From a virus, in the IMG/VR virus record IMGVR_UViG_3300010354_015978, positions 1-64,000 of that record: a stretch of 64,000 nt of DNA, one strand, 5' to 3'. Positions 46,443 through 53,404 of this stretch are shown in pieces. A program made the position numbers and the translations under genes. The first letter of the stretch is position 1. Each line of letters opens with the position of its first letter. Under the pieces are notes generated by a model. It was given only the letters and a program-made list of their open reading frames with translations, was not told the origin of the DNA and did no database searches.

Positions 46443-46674
46443 GTCGCAATCTCCAAAAAGTCAAGTCAGCCCCATCCAGCCAGGCCACGATGTCGTATCG
46501 GTAGCCCCAGGCATCCTGGCTCATGCTCCGGCGCCACATGGGCTGCTGCTTGCTGTGTTCCATGATCCAGCGACCTTCGTCGGTCTGCTGCCACTGCCAG
46601 ATAGGATCGGCTACGAAAAGATCAGGGTCTTCCACATCGCCCATGCTGATGGTGTGTACCACTACTGGCTGCAT
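46435..46674 (-). CDS. Small conserved phage protein, 79 aa
   Basis: Start taken at ATG 46674 (MQPVVVHTISMGDVEDPDLF), 16 bases after the ThyX stop. The core DPIWQWQQTDEGRWIMEHS and a C-terminal YRYDIVAWLDGADLTFWRL look like a compact alpha/beta fold seen in small proteins of T4-like phages. There is no signal peptide. Function unknown. It links the nucleotide-metabolism genes to the epimerase/DegT pair in one transcript. Confidence 0.65.
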   Translation of the reverse strand: MQPVVVHTISMGDVEDPDLFVADPIWQWQQTDEGRWIMEHSKQQPMWRRSMSQDAWGYRYDIVAWLDGADLTFWRLRHG

Positions 46675-46690
46675 ACACTCTAGTGTAGCA

Positions 46691-47383
46691 TTATCCTGCT
46701 GAGTCAGCAACGAAGTCTGATGCCATGGGGAATACCTGGGCAATGACTTGCGCACAGGCTCGCGCCACTTCTTGATGTTCTTTTTGTGTGCCGTGTCCGC
46801 TGCGCAGTTCTATGAAATGGATCCAACTGCGCAGGGTACCATTCATGTAGAGTCTGCTTTCTACAAGCCCTTCTGGTAGCACGGCCCGAGCCTGCTCTTT
46901 GGCGATGCCATTGCGGGCCGCCCACTCGTATACTTCACGGGCCTTGTTGATGACTTCCAGTTGCTTGGTGTGCCAGACCTTGGCCAGTTCCTGGGCCTCG
47001 GTGTCAGTGGGGTCAAGCTCTATGCTGTTTTGTCGATTCTTGGTGTCTTGTAGCCGTGCTTCTCTAACCACGAAATCGAGGTCTCGAGTTGGGTCAGCAT
47101 ATCTCTGGCTGAATTCCTGGAATGAGAAACTTCTGTGTCGGAGGATTTGTCGGGCGATGTCTCGGGTGGTGCGGATTTCAAGACATGCTGACACCATTTC
47201 GAGCGGGCTCCAGTGTTGGTGTCGTACCAGGTATCGTATGAGCCGTTGGGATGTTTCGCTGTTAAATTGGTTGCTGGGATTGCTGACACGGGCGCAATAC
47301 GCGATGAGTTCTTGCGCATCCGTGAGGCCCAGATCTCTAAATTCCTCAGTGGGTTGGCTGTGGGATACGAGACGAACATTCAT
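46691..47383 (-). CDS. thyX: Flavin-dependent thymidylate synthase ThyX
   Basis: Makes dTMP from dUMP with methylene-tetrahydrofolate, FAD and NADPH, supporting phage DNA synthesis. The ThyX signature RHRSFSFQEFSQRY is at residues 82-95 (consensus RHRxxSxxExSQR). LVRHQHWSPLEMV and the C-terminal RSWIHFIELRSG, followed by QKEHQEVARA, are also typical. Length 230 aa is normal. The start overlaps the upstream gene by 4 bases. ThyX is common in T4-like phages of aquatic bacteria. Confidence 0.95.
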   Translation of the reverse strand: MNVRLVSHSQPTEEFRDLGLTDAQELIAYCARVSNPSNQFNSETSQRLIRYLVRHQHWSPLEMVSACLEIRTTRDIARQILRHRSFSFQEFSQRYADPTRDLDFVVREARLQDTKNRQNSIELDPTDTEAQELAKVWHTKQLEVINKAREVYEWAARNGIAKEQARAVLPEGLVESRLYMNGTLRSWIHFIELRSGHGTQKEHQEVARACAQVIAQVFPMASDFVADSAG

Positions 47384-47685
47384 TGTATACCTTTTAAGAG
47401 TTTGTCGGTTTCGGGCTGCAATCGTTCCGCCACGGCTTCCACATCCAGCACGAATTCCATGCTGGCGATGTGTTGCTCGTTATCGCGGATGTAGCGATCC
47501 ACGATGTTTTCTACCACGGCCGGGGCTGCGCCTTGATCGCGCAGTTTACGTAGATTGATAGTGCGTTGTCTGCGATCCTGTGTGCGGAATATGATCTTCT
47601 TGACACATTCAATTGGTACATGCTCTTTGTCAACTTGCTCTACGATGTCTTCCCAGCGTTTTAGGAAGTCATTAGTTAGCAGCAT
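47380..47685 (-). CDS. Conserved phage protein, 101 aa
   Basis: Starts at ATG 47685 (MLLTNDFLKRWEDIVEQVDK), overlapping the upstream gene by 14 bases, and ends in an ATGA junction with thyX. Highly charged and helical, with CVKKIIFRTQDRRQRTINLR and IASMEFVLDVEAVAERLQP. Proteins of this type are conserved in T4-like phages of aquatic bacteria as I recall, next to the following 232-aa protein. No function known. The basic central helix could bind nucleic acid. Confidence 0.7.
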   Translation of the reverse strand: MLLTNDFLKRWEDIVEQVDKEHVPIECVKKIIFRTQDRRQRTINLRKLRDQGAAPAVVENIVDRYIRDNEQHIASMEFVLDVEAVAERLQPETDKLLKGIQ

Positions 47686-48370
47686 CCGCCACCGCCTTGA
47701 CTTTAGCAGGACGACCACGCTTGGGTTTGGCGGCTTCGCTAGGCACTCCAGTGAGACCAGCGGCTTGACTCATGAGACGCTCGGCTTCGGCCAATAGCCC
47801 TTTGGCTTCTCGGCTCATGCGTTCGGCCTGTGTCTGCAGGTCACGAGCCAAGGCAGCATCGTCCAAGGCCCGGGCAGCATCACTGCCGGCCACTGTGGAA
47901 CTGCCTTGACGCACTTGATCAATGGGCGCACCTACCTCGCGACCGAACTCATCGCGCGGGCGAACCTTGCCGGTCATGCCCTTGTTGGCATCCAGTTCGG
48001 CCAATCGCTTGATGGCCTGTTCGCCTGCGTTCATCTCGCGCAGGATGTTGTTCATCTCTTCCAGGTTCACATGGCTGCTGGGATTGGGCGTGACCACCAC
48101 TTGTTTGGTCTGCACCTTTTTCAGCATGCCCTCGGCGTGCAGGGTCTGCAGCATGGGGCGTCCATCGTTGAACAGTTCACGGAACAGCACATCAGCAAGA
48201 CTGTCGGCGTTTTGTGCCACCGGGCCTTCGATCACGCGCATCATGGTGTCGTGCATGGCTACCGGCAGCGTGTCGGTGTATACCAACAGCGTCATGTGTT
48301 CTTCACCGGGCACTTCCCGGAATACTATGGCTACCTTGCGGTCGCCGTGTCTACCTACGTGCTTGATCAT
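47672..48370 (-). CDS. Conserved phage protein with basic GRP tail, 232 aa
   Basis: Begins MIKHVGRHGDRKVAIVFREV, a pattern conserved in T4-like aquatic phages. The N-terminal 100 residues form an alpha/beta domain (HMTLLVYTDTLPVAMHDTMM). The rest is helical, ending in SEAAKPKRGRPAKVKAVADA, where KRGRPAK resembles an AT-hook. DNA binding through that tail is possible but not shown. It is ATGA-coupled to the 73-aa gene upstream and overlaps the 101-aa gene downstream. Function unknown. Confidence 0.7.
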   Translation of the reverse strand: MIKHVGRHGDRKVAIVFREVPGEEHMTLLVYTDTLPVAMHDTMMRVIEGPVAQNADSLADVLFRELFNDGRPMLQTLHAEGMLKKVQTKQVVVTPNPSSHVNLEEMNNILREMNAGEQAIKRLAELDANKGMTGKVRPRDEFGREVGAPIDQVRQGSSTVAGSDAARALDDAALARDLQTQAERMSREAKGLLAEAERLMSQAAGLTGVPSEAAKPKRGRPAKVKAVADAAN

Positions 48371-48588
48371 AAACTTTCTCCTTGGGACTCTTGTGGTATG
48401 TTGGGCAGATTATTCTGCGTCTGTTCCTGTGCCCGGGCTACTACGCCGTTCAGGAAGGCATCCAGTTTGTTGTACAGAGTGCCAATGGCTGCCATCTCGT
48501 TGGCTTTGAATGCTCCACGGCTCTGTGCCAGTTCCACGATTTCTCGTAGACCCGCTAAATCGTTGATGTTGAATTCTAGGTTATCCAT
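48367..48588 (-). CDS. Small helical protein, 73 aa
   Basis: Starts at ATG 48588 (MDNLEFNINDLAGLREIVEL). It is acidic and mostly helical, with KANEMAAIGTLYNKLDAFLN. It lies just downstream of the terminator of the VWA gene, so it probably heads a new transcript; ATTAAATAA sits close to the ATG and could be a late-type box. It is ATGA-coupled to the 232-aa gene. Similar small proteins accompany that gene in related phages as I recall. Function unknown. Confidence 0.65.
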   Translation of the reverse strand: MDNLEFNINDLAGLREIVELAQSRGAFKANEMAAIGTLYNKLDAFLNGVVARAQEQTQNNLPNIPQESQGESL

Positions 48589-48603
48589 GCAGTTATTTAA
48601 TGC

Positions 48604-48637
48604 AAGAAAAACCCCGGTGAGCAAAACCCACCGGGGT
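48604..48637 (-). terminator. Rho-independent terminator after the VWA gene
   Basis: Perfect 9-bp stem (ACCCCGGTG/CACCGGGGT, 48611-48619 and 48629-48637) with a 9-base loop. On the minus strand it is followed by TTTTTCTT. It lies 26 bases beyond the VWA stop. Confidence 0.85.
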
Positions 48638-48662
48638 AATCATGCGGTTCTGGACAAATTGA

Positions 48663-49934
48663 TCAGTCGTTGTCGCCGTACAGCGCAAACACACCAAAGG
48701 GCGGGCTGGGGTTTTTGTCACCGTGTATGATCCACACCGTGTCGCAGTAGTTCTCGTCGCCCCAGGAACCGCAGGGGTAACCGTCCGTGAACACTACCAG
48801 GCGTTTGGGTTCAATGTCCTGGGCCTTCATGAAGTTGAACATGCACTCAAAGTCTGTGCCGCCACCGCCCATGAGATCGTAGGTGTCGATGCTGTCCAGA
48901 TTCTCGCTGGTGAACACCTGCAGGTTGTAGACTTCTGTGTCAAAGCATGCCACCATGATACGGTAGGCATCAAAGGTCTCCATGATGCCGCGGATCTCGC
49001 TGAGGAAGTCGCGTCCCTGCTGCTCACCAATCGAGCCCGACATGTCCATAAACACCATGATGTCGATCATGTCGGTGTTCTTCATGCCCGGCATCACAGC
49101 ATCCACGTGCCAGCCCTTGCGCGAACTGCGCAGCCAAGTGTAGTCTGACTTGATGGTGCTCTCCAACTGCATGCGCAGGAGTTCGCGCCAGCTCATCTTG
49201 GGCTCGGTCAAGTTTTGGATGATGCGTTTGATGCCACCGGGCAAGGTACCAGCATCGCAAGTCTGCGCGGCGCTGAGTATGGCTTCCTTGATCTCGTCCT
49301 TGATCTTCTCGCGTTCTTCTTTGGTGAGTCGGGGACGTTTGCCGCCTTTACCGGGTTCCTTGCCTTCGCCGTCGCCCTCACCTTCATCACCGTCCAAGTG
49401 TTCGTCCAGCACACGGTCCAAGAGATCGCTGAGAGAGATCTTGTCGGCCTTTTCGTAGAGATCATCGTAGATCTCTTCCGATGCCTTGCCTTCGTATTTG
49501 GCGTCGTACAGGCACGGCACCGAAGTGATGAACTCGCCTACCTTGTGTTTCTTGAGATCGCCGTTGACAGCGAAATCATTGGCCACGTTCCACAACTGCG
49601 GATCGCGTTCGCCGCGCCGACCAAAATGGTCATAGCAAACGTGCAGTACCTCATGCCCAAACAGGAATTCGATCTCCTTGGGCTTGAGCATCTTGATGAA
49701 ACGAGTGTTGTAGTAAAAGTGGCGCCCGTCAGTGGCTGCGGTAGCACACCAGTCGTCGGCATTGACCAACTTGAGGCGCGTGGCAAGATTGCCAAAGAAC
49801 GAACTGCGCAACAACAAGCCCACGCGGGCAGTTACCAGGGTTTCACGTACTTCGCGATCCACCTTGGGATCGGTGGGACCGATGAGTTGGGCAAACTTCT
49901 TTGCCATGTCTTTGTTAGCGGTATCAGTGCTCAT
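48663..49934 (-). CDS. Metallopeptidase-like VWA protein
   Basis: 423 aa from the ATG at 49934 (a TTG lies 3 bases upstream). The N-terminal domain is a putative zinc metallopeptidase with HEVLH (about residues 94-98), then WNVANDFAVN. A Glu/Gly/Lys-rich linker (about 180-215) is followed by a C-terminal von Willebrand A domain with the MIDAS motif DMSGS (about 297-301) and GGGGTDF. Such proteins work with MoxR AAA+ ATPases, and one is encoded just upstream. Together they probably remodel or insert a metal into a protein target, which is unknown in phages. It has its own sigma70-like promoter and a strong terminator. Confidence 0.85.
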   Translation of the reverse strand: MSTDTANKDMAKKFAQLIGPTDPKVDREVRETLVTARVGLLLRSSFFGNLATRLKLVNADDWCATAATDGRHFYYNTRFIKMLKPKEIEFLFGHEVLHVCYDHFGRRGERDPQLWNVANDFAVNGDLKKHKVGEFITSVPCLYDAKYEGKASEEIYDDLYEKADKISLSDLLDRVLDEHLDGDEGEGDGEGKEPGKGGKRPRLTKEEREKIKDEIKEAILSAAQTCDAGTLPGGIKRIIQNLTEPKMSWRELLRMQLESTIKSDYTWLRSSRKGWHVDAVMPGMKNTDMIDIMVFMDMSGSIGEQQGRDFLSEIRGIMETFDAYRIMVACFDTEVYNLQVFTSENLDSIDTYDLMGGGGTDFECMFNFMKAQDIEPKRLVVFTDGYPCGSWGDENYCDTVWIIHGDKNPSPPFGVFALYGDND

Positions 49935-49959
49935 CAAGATACTCCTTTACTGTAGTCTA

Positions 49960-49988
49960 ATTATATGGGATATCGCAATACCCGTCAA
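49960..49988 (-). promoter_or_regulatory. Sigma70 promoter of the VWA gene
   Basis: Minus strand TTGACG (49988-49983), 17-base spacer, TATAAT (49965-49960), followed by AAAGGAG and the ATG at 49934. A near-perfect consensus promoter. Confidence 0.8.
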
Positions 49989-49993
49989 CCGAA

Positions 49994-50020
49994 ATAACTC
50001 ATTGAGAATCAATGACTTAT
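49994..50020. promoter_or_regulatory. Operator-like palindrome upstream of the VWA promoter
   Basis: ATAACTCATTGA, spacer GAA, TCAATGACTTAT: 11 of 12 positions match across the dyad. It lies 5 bases upstream of the -35 box. The half-site recurs at 50041-50053 and, as a perfect inverted pair, at 52061-52101, so a shared regulator is likely. Confidence 0.6.
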
Positions 50021-50040
50021 AGCGACCGTGGTTCTAGCAA

Positions 50041-50053
50041 AATCAATGACTTA
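50041..50053. promoter_or_regulatory. Isolated copy of the AATCAATGACTTA half-site
   Basis: Same 13-mer as in the palindromes at 49994-50020 and 52061-52101, here as a single copy between the VWA promoter region and the end of the 116-aa gene. Confidence 0.5.
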
Positions 50054-50066
50054 CGTAGCCTAAGCG

Positions 50067-50417
50067 TCACTTGGTCCTGGGGTGCGCCATCATAAAGAAA
50101 CTCAGTTCCTTGTCCGTGGCCACGTAGATGCGGCATTGATTGTTGATGCCGTTGGTCCAACTCCAGTGCGGATTGATGACCAAGGGCATCTCCATTTCGT
50201 CCTTGAGCCAGTGATTGGTCTTGCTGACATACTCACGGATGTCGTCGTACTGGCGCACTTCGGCACTCCAGCCATAGGTGTTGAAGAACCACATCTGCGC
50301 TTCGGCAAAGTGCAAAGGTCCGTAGCCGGTGTGCATGCGGTTGGAAAATGCAATCTGGTACTGAAACAATTTGTTGTACCGATACCGCCCATCTAGTTTG
50401 GTGACTTGGTAATTCAT
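50067..50417 (-). CDS. Hypothetical phage protein, 116 aa
   Basis: Starts [20 protein letters not shown]; rich in Trp, Tyr and His, with [19 protein letters not shown] and a C-terminal [14 protein letters not shown]. No signal peptide or known motif. The start overlaps the 79-aa gene's stop (ATGA), so both are co-translated in the MoxR operon. Its place between the MoxR and VWA genes suggests an accessory factor or substrate of that pair, but this is inference. Confidence 0.65.
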   Translation of the reverse strand: MNYQVTKLDGRYRYNKLFQYQIAFSNRMHTGYGPLHFAEAQMWFFNTYGWSAEVRQYDDIREYVSKTNHWLKDEMEMPLVINPHWSWTNGINNQCRIYVATDKELSFFMMAHPRTK

Positions 50418-50653
50418 GATGCTCGACCCAGGTATTTAAGAGCGAATATGGTGGCATCGTAGGGATTGACGAAATGGAAATCTATGATCCAGCCGTTGGT
50501 CTCTACAAGGGGCGTCTGGGCTGAAACGAATCGCCACCGCTGACCCGGGCGACCAAAGTCTTTGGAAACCCGTTGCAGTAGATCTCGCACATCTTGATGA
50601 GAATAAGGTACGAACTCGTACCTTACTCGAGAAGTTGGGGTTGGGTCCGACAT
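50414..50653 (-). CDS. Hypothetical phage protein, 79 aa, start inside a hairpin loop
   Basis: Start at ATG 50653 ([20 protein letters not shown]). The sequence [19 protein letters not shown] is followed by RWRFVSA and [19 protein letters not shown], which look like a small alpha/beta fold. The ATG and its GAGGG-type ribosome site lie in the 27-base loop of a perfect 12-bp inverted repeat (50637-50687), so translation may be regulated. It is coupled to the 116-aa gene by ATGA. Function unknown. Confidence 0.65.
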   Translation of the reverse strand: MSDPTPTSRVRYEFVPYSHQDVRDLLQRVSKDFGRPGQRWRFVSAQTPLVETNGWIIDFHFVNPYDATIFALKYLGRAS

Positions 50654-50687
50654 AGCCCTATGTCCCTCGCGGTATGGACCCAACCCC
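50637..50687 (-). promoter_or_regulatory. 12-bp inverted repeat enclosing a ribosome site and start codon
   Basis: GGGGTTGGGTCC at 50637-50648 and GGACCCAACCCC at 50676-50687 form a perfect stem. The loop (50649-50675) presents the ribosome site and ATG of the 79-aa gene on the minus strand. It could be a translational control element or a stabilising 3' structure for the MoxR message. Confidence 0.6.
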
Positions 50688-50693
50688 GTTTTC

Positions 50694-51785
50694 TCAGGAG
50701 TTGGCTTGCAGGATGTACTTGCCGTAACGCTGGTGGAACTCGTCAAAGTTCTTGAGCTTGGTGGGCTGGAACGGCAGGTTGTAAGTAGTGAGCGCGATAC
50801 GCGCACCCATCACCACCAACTCAGTTTCAAAGTTGTCCATCATGAAGCGGAAGAAGTTGTCCGACATGTTGTGGAACTCCTTGTCCGGCACCTTGCGATT
50901 CTCGATGGCATCGCGCAGTTCGTAGCACATGGACGTCACAAGACTGTACATGGCGCTGACTTCTTTCACCGACAACTCTTTGGCTTTGCCAGCCAGGATG
51001 TCTTCGGGTTTGGGCAAGCGACTTGCGATCTTGCGGTGAGCCATGAACTTCACAGCCAGCCCTTCGCCCACAGTACCTGCGATCAAGTCCGTGGCAGTGA
51101 CATCTTCGATGTCCTCGTCTTCAATGATCTGGCTGACAAAATGCCAGGAGCGCGGAGTAGCAAATGCACGGCTGGAACTGCGAGCATCAAAGTCGTACAG
51201 GTCTTGCTTGGCGAAACTCAAGTAGCCCACTACGTCGGGATGTTCGCCGTTGCGCACAGCCCACTCCAACCAACTGGCAAAGTCCACGCGCATCTCACAG
51301 TGGACGAAGCGATTAGCCAGGGGAGTGGGCATGCGATACGTGACACCTTTGTCCGACTCGCGGTTACCGGCAGCGATCATGACCACATTGTCGGGCAAGC
51401 GATAGCGACCGATACCGCGGTTCAGCACCAACTGATAAGCCGCTGCCTGTACCGCGGGAGCCGCAGAGTTCATTTCGTCCATAAACAGCACCACCACCGG
51501 GTACTGGCTAGCCAACTCCGCATCGGGCAAGTCCACGGGCGGAGCCCAGTCCATGCGTCCGGTATCTTTGTTGTAGAAAGGGATGCCACGGATGTCAGTG
51601 GGATCCATTTGACCCAAGCGAAGGTCGATCATGAAGCCGCCCAGCTCTTGTGTGATGCTGGCTACAACTTCACTCTTGCCGATGCCGGGAGGACCCCACA
51701 AAAACATGGGACGCTTCTTGGCAAAGCACTTCATGATGGCTTTGCGGGCACCGATTGCGGTTACTGTACGATGTTCGACGGACAT
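50694..51785 (-). CDS. MoxR-family AAA+ ATPase
   Basis: 363-aa ATPase of the MoxR group, which acts as a chaperone with a VWA partner. Walker A GPPGIGKS is at residues 31-38, Walker [11 protein letters not shown] has its acidic pair at 103-104, and the AAGN sensor region is at 138-141, followed by PLANRF. Length and order are normal for the family. It has its own strong sigma70 promoter and an AAAGGA ribosome site. The VWA partner is encoded two small genes downstream. The protein target in infection is unknown. Confidence 0.9.
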   Translation of the reverse strand: MSVEHRTVTAIGARKAIMKCFAKKRPMFLWGPPGIGKSEVVASITQELGGFMIDLRLGQMDPTDIRGIPFYNKDTGRMDWAPPVDLPDAELASQYPVVVLFMDEMNSAAPAVQAAAYQLVLNRGIGRYRLPDNVVMIAAGNRESDKGVTYRMPTPLANRFVHCEMRVDFASWLEWAVRNGEHPDVVGYLSFAKQDLYDFDARSSSRAFATPRSWHFVSQIIEDEDIEDVTATDLIAGTVGEGLAVKFMAHRKIASRLPKPEDILAGKAKELSVKEVSAMYSLVTSMCYELRDAIENRKVPDKEFHNMSDNFFRFMMDNFETELVVMGARIALTTYNLPFQPTKLKNFDEFHQRYGKYILQANS

Positions 51786-51825
51786 AGGGCTTATCCTTTA
51801 GGGTTATTTACAAACTACAGAACAG

Positions 51826-51854
51826 AGTATACACGGGGTTGAATTGTGTGTCAA
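51826..51854 (-). promoter_or_regulatory. Sigma70 promoter of the MoxR gene
   Basis: Minus strand TTGACA (51854-51849), 17-base spacer, TATACT (51831-51826). The -35 box overlaps the stop codon of the 44-aa gene upstream. Confidence 0.8.
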
Positions 51855-51985
51855 GCCTTATTGTAGGCTCGCACTTGCCATTCGCCATTGCCCATCAGCC
51901 ACAACACCATGTTGGGATAGGTGTGCTGCGCCATGTACTGCTCGGCATAGCGACGACGGAATGTTGAATAAAGCACGGTGTACAT
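51851..51985 (-). CDS. 44-aa protein
   Basis: Begins MYTVLYSTFRRRYAEQYMAQ and ends WQVRAYNKA. It has a clear AAGGAAATAGAG ribosome site and a sigma70-like promoter upstream, which makes it a likely real gene. Charged and aromatic, without a signal peptide. Function unknown; probably an early protein, as it is the first gene behind the palindromic element at 52061-52101. Confidence 0.55.
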   Translation of the reverse strand: MYTVLYSTFRRRYAEQYMAQHTYPNMVLWLMGNGEWQVRAYNKA

Positions 51986-52013
51986 ACAATCTCTATTTCC
52001 TTATTGTCCTCGT

Positions 52014-52043
52014 AGTTTACGACATCCTGGGATTTTCGGTCAA
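52014..52043 (-). promoter_or_regulatory. Sigma70-like promoter of the 44-aa gene
   Basis: Minus strand TTGACC (52043-52038), 18-base spacer, TAAACT (52019-52014), downstream of the 15-bp inverted repeat at 52061-52101. Confidence 0.6.
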
Positions 52044-52060
52044 CCAGATTAACTCTAATA

Positions 52061-52101
52061 GAATCAATGACTTACAGGCGTCCAGCGTAAGTCATTGATT
52101 C
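52061..52101. promoter_or_regulatory. Perfect 15-bp inverted repeat, AATCAATGACTTA element
   Basis: GAATCAATGACTTAC (52061-52075), an 11-base spacer and GTAAGTCATTGATTC (52087-52101). It carries the same half-site as 49994-50020 and 50041-50053 and lies about 17 bases upstream of the -35 box at 52043. Probably a regulator site; a hairpin in RNA is also possible. Confidence 0.6.
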
Positions 52102-52168
52102 TCAAAGGATTCTTTTTGCGTGGAATCTGTGGTTTTTTCGCAACACTTGGGGTGGACTTAAATACAGC

Positions 52169-52402
52169 ATGACCCCGGCTCAGCAGCACCTACGCGACAG
52201 CGACATGACCTATTGGTATCATCTCAGGCACAGCCTGGGCAACAGCCTGACCTTGGCCAAGTTGGCCTTGACCAGTTTCGTGCATGCGTTCCTGCCGCAG
52301 GTATGGCCACAACATTCGGCGCGCGGTGTCATACGCATCTACAATCGCATGCGCAGGTACAGTCACCTGCGACGCCTGCAGAACGATCTACGAGACCTTT
52401 GA
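52169..52402 (+). CDS. Small DUF6356-like membrane-associated protein, 77 aa
   Basis: ATG 52169, with a possible internal start at 52205 (MTYWYHLRHSLGNSLTLAKL). The pattern of an HLRHS start, a hydrophobic helix ending VHAFLPQVWP, and a basic VIRIYNRMRR tail resembles the small DUF6356 proteins, whose role is unknown. TTAAATA lies just upstream of the ATG. Its 3' end overlaps the convergent acyltransferase gene by 15 bases. It may help glycan assembly at the membrane, but that is speculation. Confidence 0.6.
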   Translation: MTPAQQHLRDSDMTYWYHLRHSLGNSLTLAKLALTSFVHAFLPQVWPQHSARGVIRIYNRMRRYSHLRRLQNDLRDL

Positions 52403-53080
52403 CCCGCGACCGCTGTAGACTTCGTGCGAAGTCAAGGCGCGCATCACAGTGACACCAGGCCATACCACGCTGTGGTCCGCCAACAGCATGGCACGACCAC
52501 GGCGAGCGATCACGGTTGAGCTGACCCCCACATACACATGATGTCCAATCTGCACGTTGCCGGTGAGCCTGGCGCCGATCTGTATCACGCTGTCAGGGCC
52601 CACAGTTACATCATGACTGACATAGGCCTGGTCACGTATGGTCACATGGTCATGCACCACAGCGCCATGGTTCACCATGGCTAGGGCACCCACGCGCACG
52701 TTGCGCCCAAATCTAGCACCGGGTGATATCACGGCAGTGGGATGTACGATGGTGGCGCCCACGAGGTTGAAGCGTGACATCCACTCCAGGTACTGCTCAC
52801 GTTTGGCGTTGTTGCGCTGGATGTCGGCATCGCGGCCCGGCTGCCAGCCAGTGGCCACAAAGAACTCGTATTGCTCGCGAGTGCCGGCTCTTAAGTATTC
52901 ATGATCGGGCAACAATGGTAGGCCATGTATACTGTCCTGGCCACGATAGTCACGGTCCATGATGCCATGCACCCGGCGACCCACCAGCTCAAGACTTTCC
53001 ACTACATTGGGCAAGGTGCTGCAATGGCCCATGATGATCACGGGCAGATGGTCTTCACGGATGGCTTGTATGGTGCGCAT
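52388..53080 (-). CDS. NeuD/PglD-like sugar O/N-acyltransferase
   Basis: 230 aa from ATG 53080; an in-frame GTG at 53095 is possible. The N-terminal part (LPVIIMGHCSTLPNVVESLE) matches the nucleotide-sugar domain of the NeuD/PglD family. The C-terminal part is a left-handed beta-helix of hexapeptide repeats (VHPTAVISPGARFGRNVRVG, then GHHVYVGVSSTV), ending with SVVWPGVTV. HDHVTI and SHDV hold candidate catalytic His residues. It probably acetylates an amino sugar. It extends the glycan theme of the island and directly follows the tmRNA gene on the same strand. Confidence 0.75.
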   Translation of the reverse strand: MRTIQAIREDHLPVIIMGHCSTLPNVVESLELVGRRVHGIMDRDYRGQDSIHGLPLLPDHEYLRAGTREQYEFFVATGWQPGRDADIQRNNAKREQYLEWMSRFNLVGATIVHPTAVISPGARFGRNVRVGALAMVNHGAVVHDHVTIRDQAYVSHDVTVGPDSVIQIGARLTGNVQIGHHVYVGVSSTVIARRGRAMLLADHSVVWPGVTVMRALTSHEVYSGRGSKVS

Positions 53081-53106
53081 GTATAGATTTATCACCTAGT
53101 CAAGGC

Positions 53107-53128
53107 GAGACCCACCGAAGTGGGTCTC
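53107..53128 (-). terminator. Stable UUCG hairpin after the tmRNA
   Basis: Perfect 9-bp stem GAGACCCAC/GTGGGTCTC with a TTCG loop on the minus strand. No U-tract follows, so it may be the 3' boundary structure of the tmRNA precursor rather than a complete terminator. Confidence 0.5.
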
Positions 53129-53139
53129 GGGAAGTTTCT

Positions 53140-53400
53140 GTTTCTCGGTATTCCTACCTCAGCAAGCCTCAAGCGGCCAGTGCGTATAGATCGTCGTTTG
53201 CGTCTATAAATTTGCTCGTTTAACGTCCGTCGCCTGACGTGCTGTCCACTCAGTTACTCTTTGCCCTGTCGAAACCTTGACTGGCCCATCAAAAAACTTC
53301 TTAGCCGACCTTTCGGTATTCTACGGAAAGAAGCCTTTTGGTGGACCAGGTGGGAGTCGAACCCACGTCCAGAACACCTTTCTCATCGCTTCATACAGCA
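53140..53400 (-). ncRNA. ssrA: Circularly permuted two-piece tmRNA
   Basis: Read on the minus strand, the acceptor piece comes first. Its T-arm GTGGG-TTCGACT-CCCAC is followed by CTGGTCC, A and an encoded CCA ending at 53339. After a 51-base intervening segment the coding piece starts at 53287 with GGGCCAG, which pairs with CTGGTCC over 7 bp. The pair includes the G3-U70 wobble that marks alanine tRNA/tmRNA. GGTTTCGACAGG (the D-like GGxTTCGAC block) follows. The tag frame at 53201-53169 reads ANDDLYALAA then TGA, preceded by TATAGAC as in other tmRNAs. tmRNA rescues stalled ribosomes and tags the nascent peptide. The 5' end of the acceptor piece and the 3' end of the coding piece are approximate. 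SmpB is not encoded in the window. Confidence 0.9.
53169..53201 (-). other. tmRNA tag reading frame (ANDDLYALAA)
   Basis: Resume codon GCA at 53201-53199, then AAC GAC GAT CTA TAC GCA CTG GCC GCT and TGA. The tag closely follows the proteobacterial ANDENYALAA pattern and ends ALAA, the signal for ClpXP-type proteases. Confidence 0.9.
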
Positions 53401-53404
53401 ATAA

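Noticed and set aside
50433-50440. CTTAAATA box as a late promoter for the 116-aa gene
   Set aside because: It is the coding sequence of the upstream 79-aa gene's C-terminus and departs from the ATAAATA core.
50706-51842. 378-residue plus-strand open frame
   Set aside because: Antisense to the MoxR gene, which has complete Walker motifs; no independent support.
53339-53395. Partial tRNA read as a stand-alone gene
   Set aside because: It has a T-arm and CCA end but no D-arm or anticodon arm; it is the acceptor piece of the permuted tmRNA.
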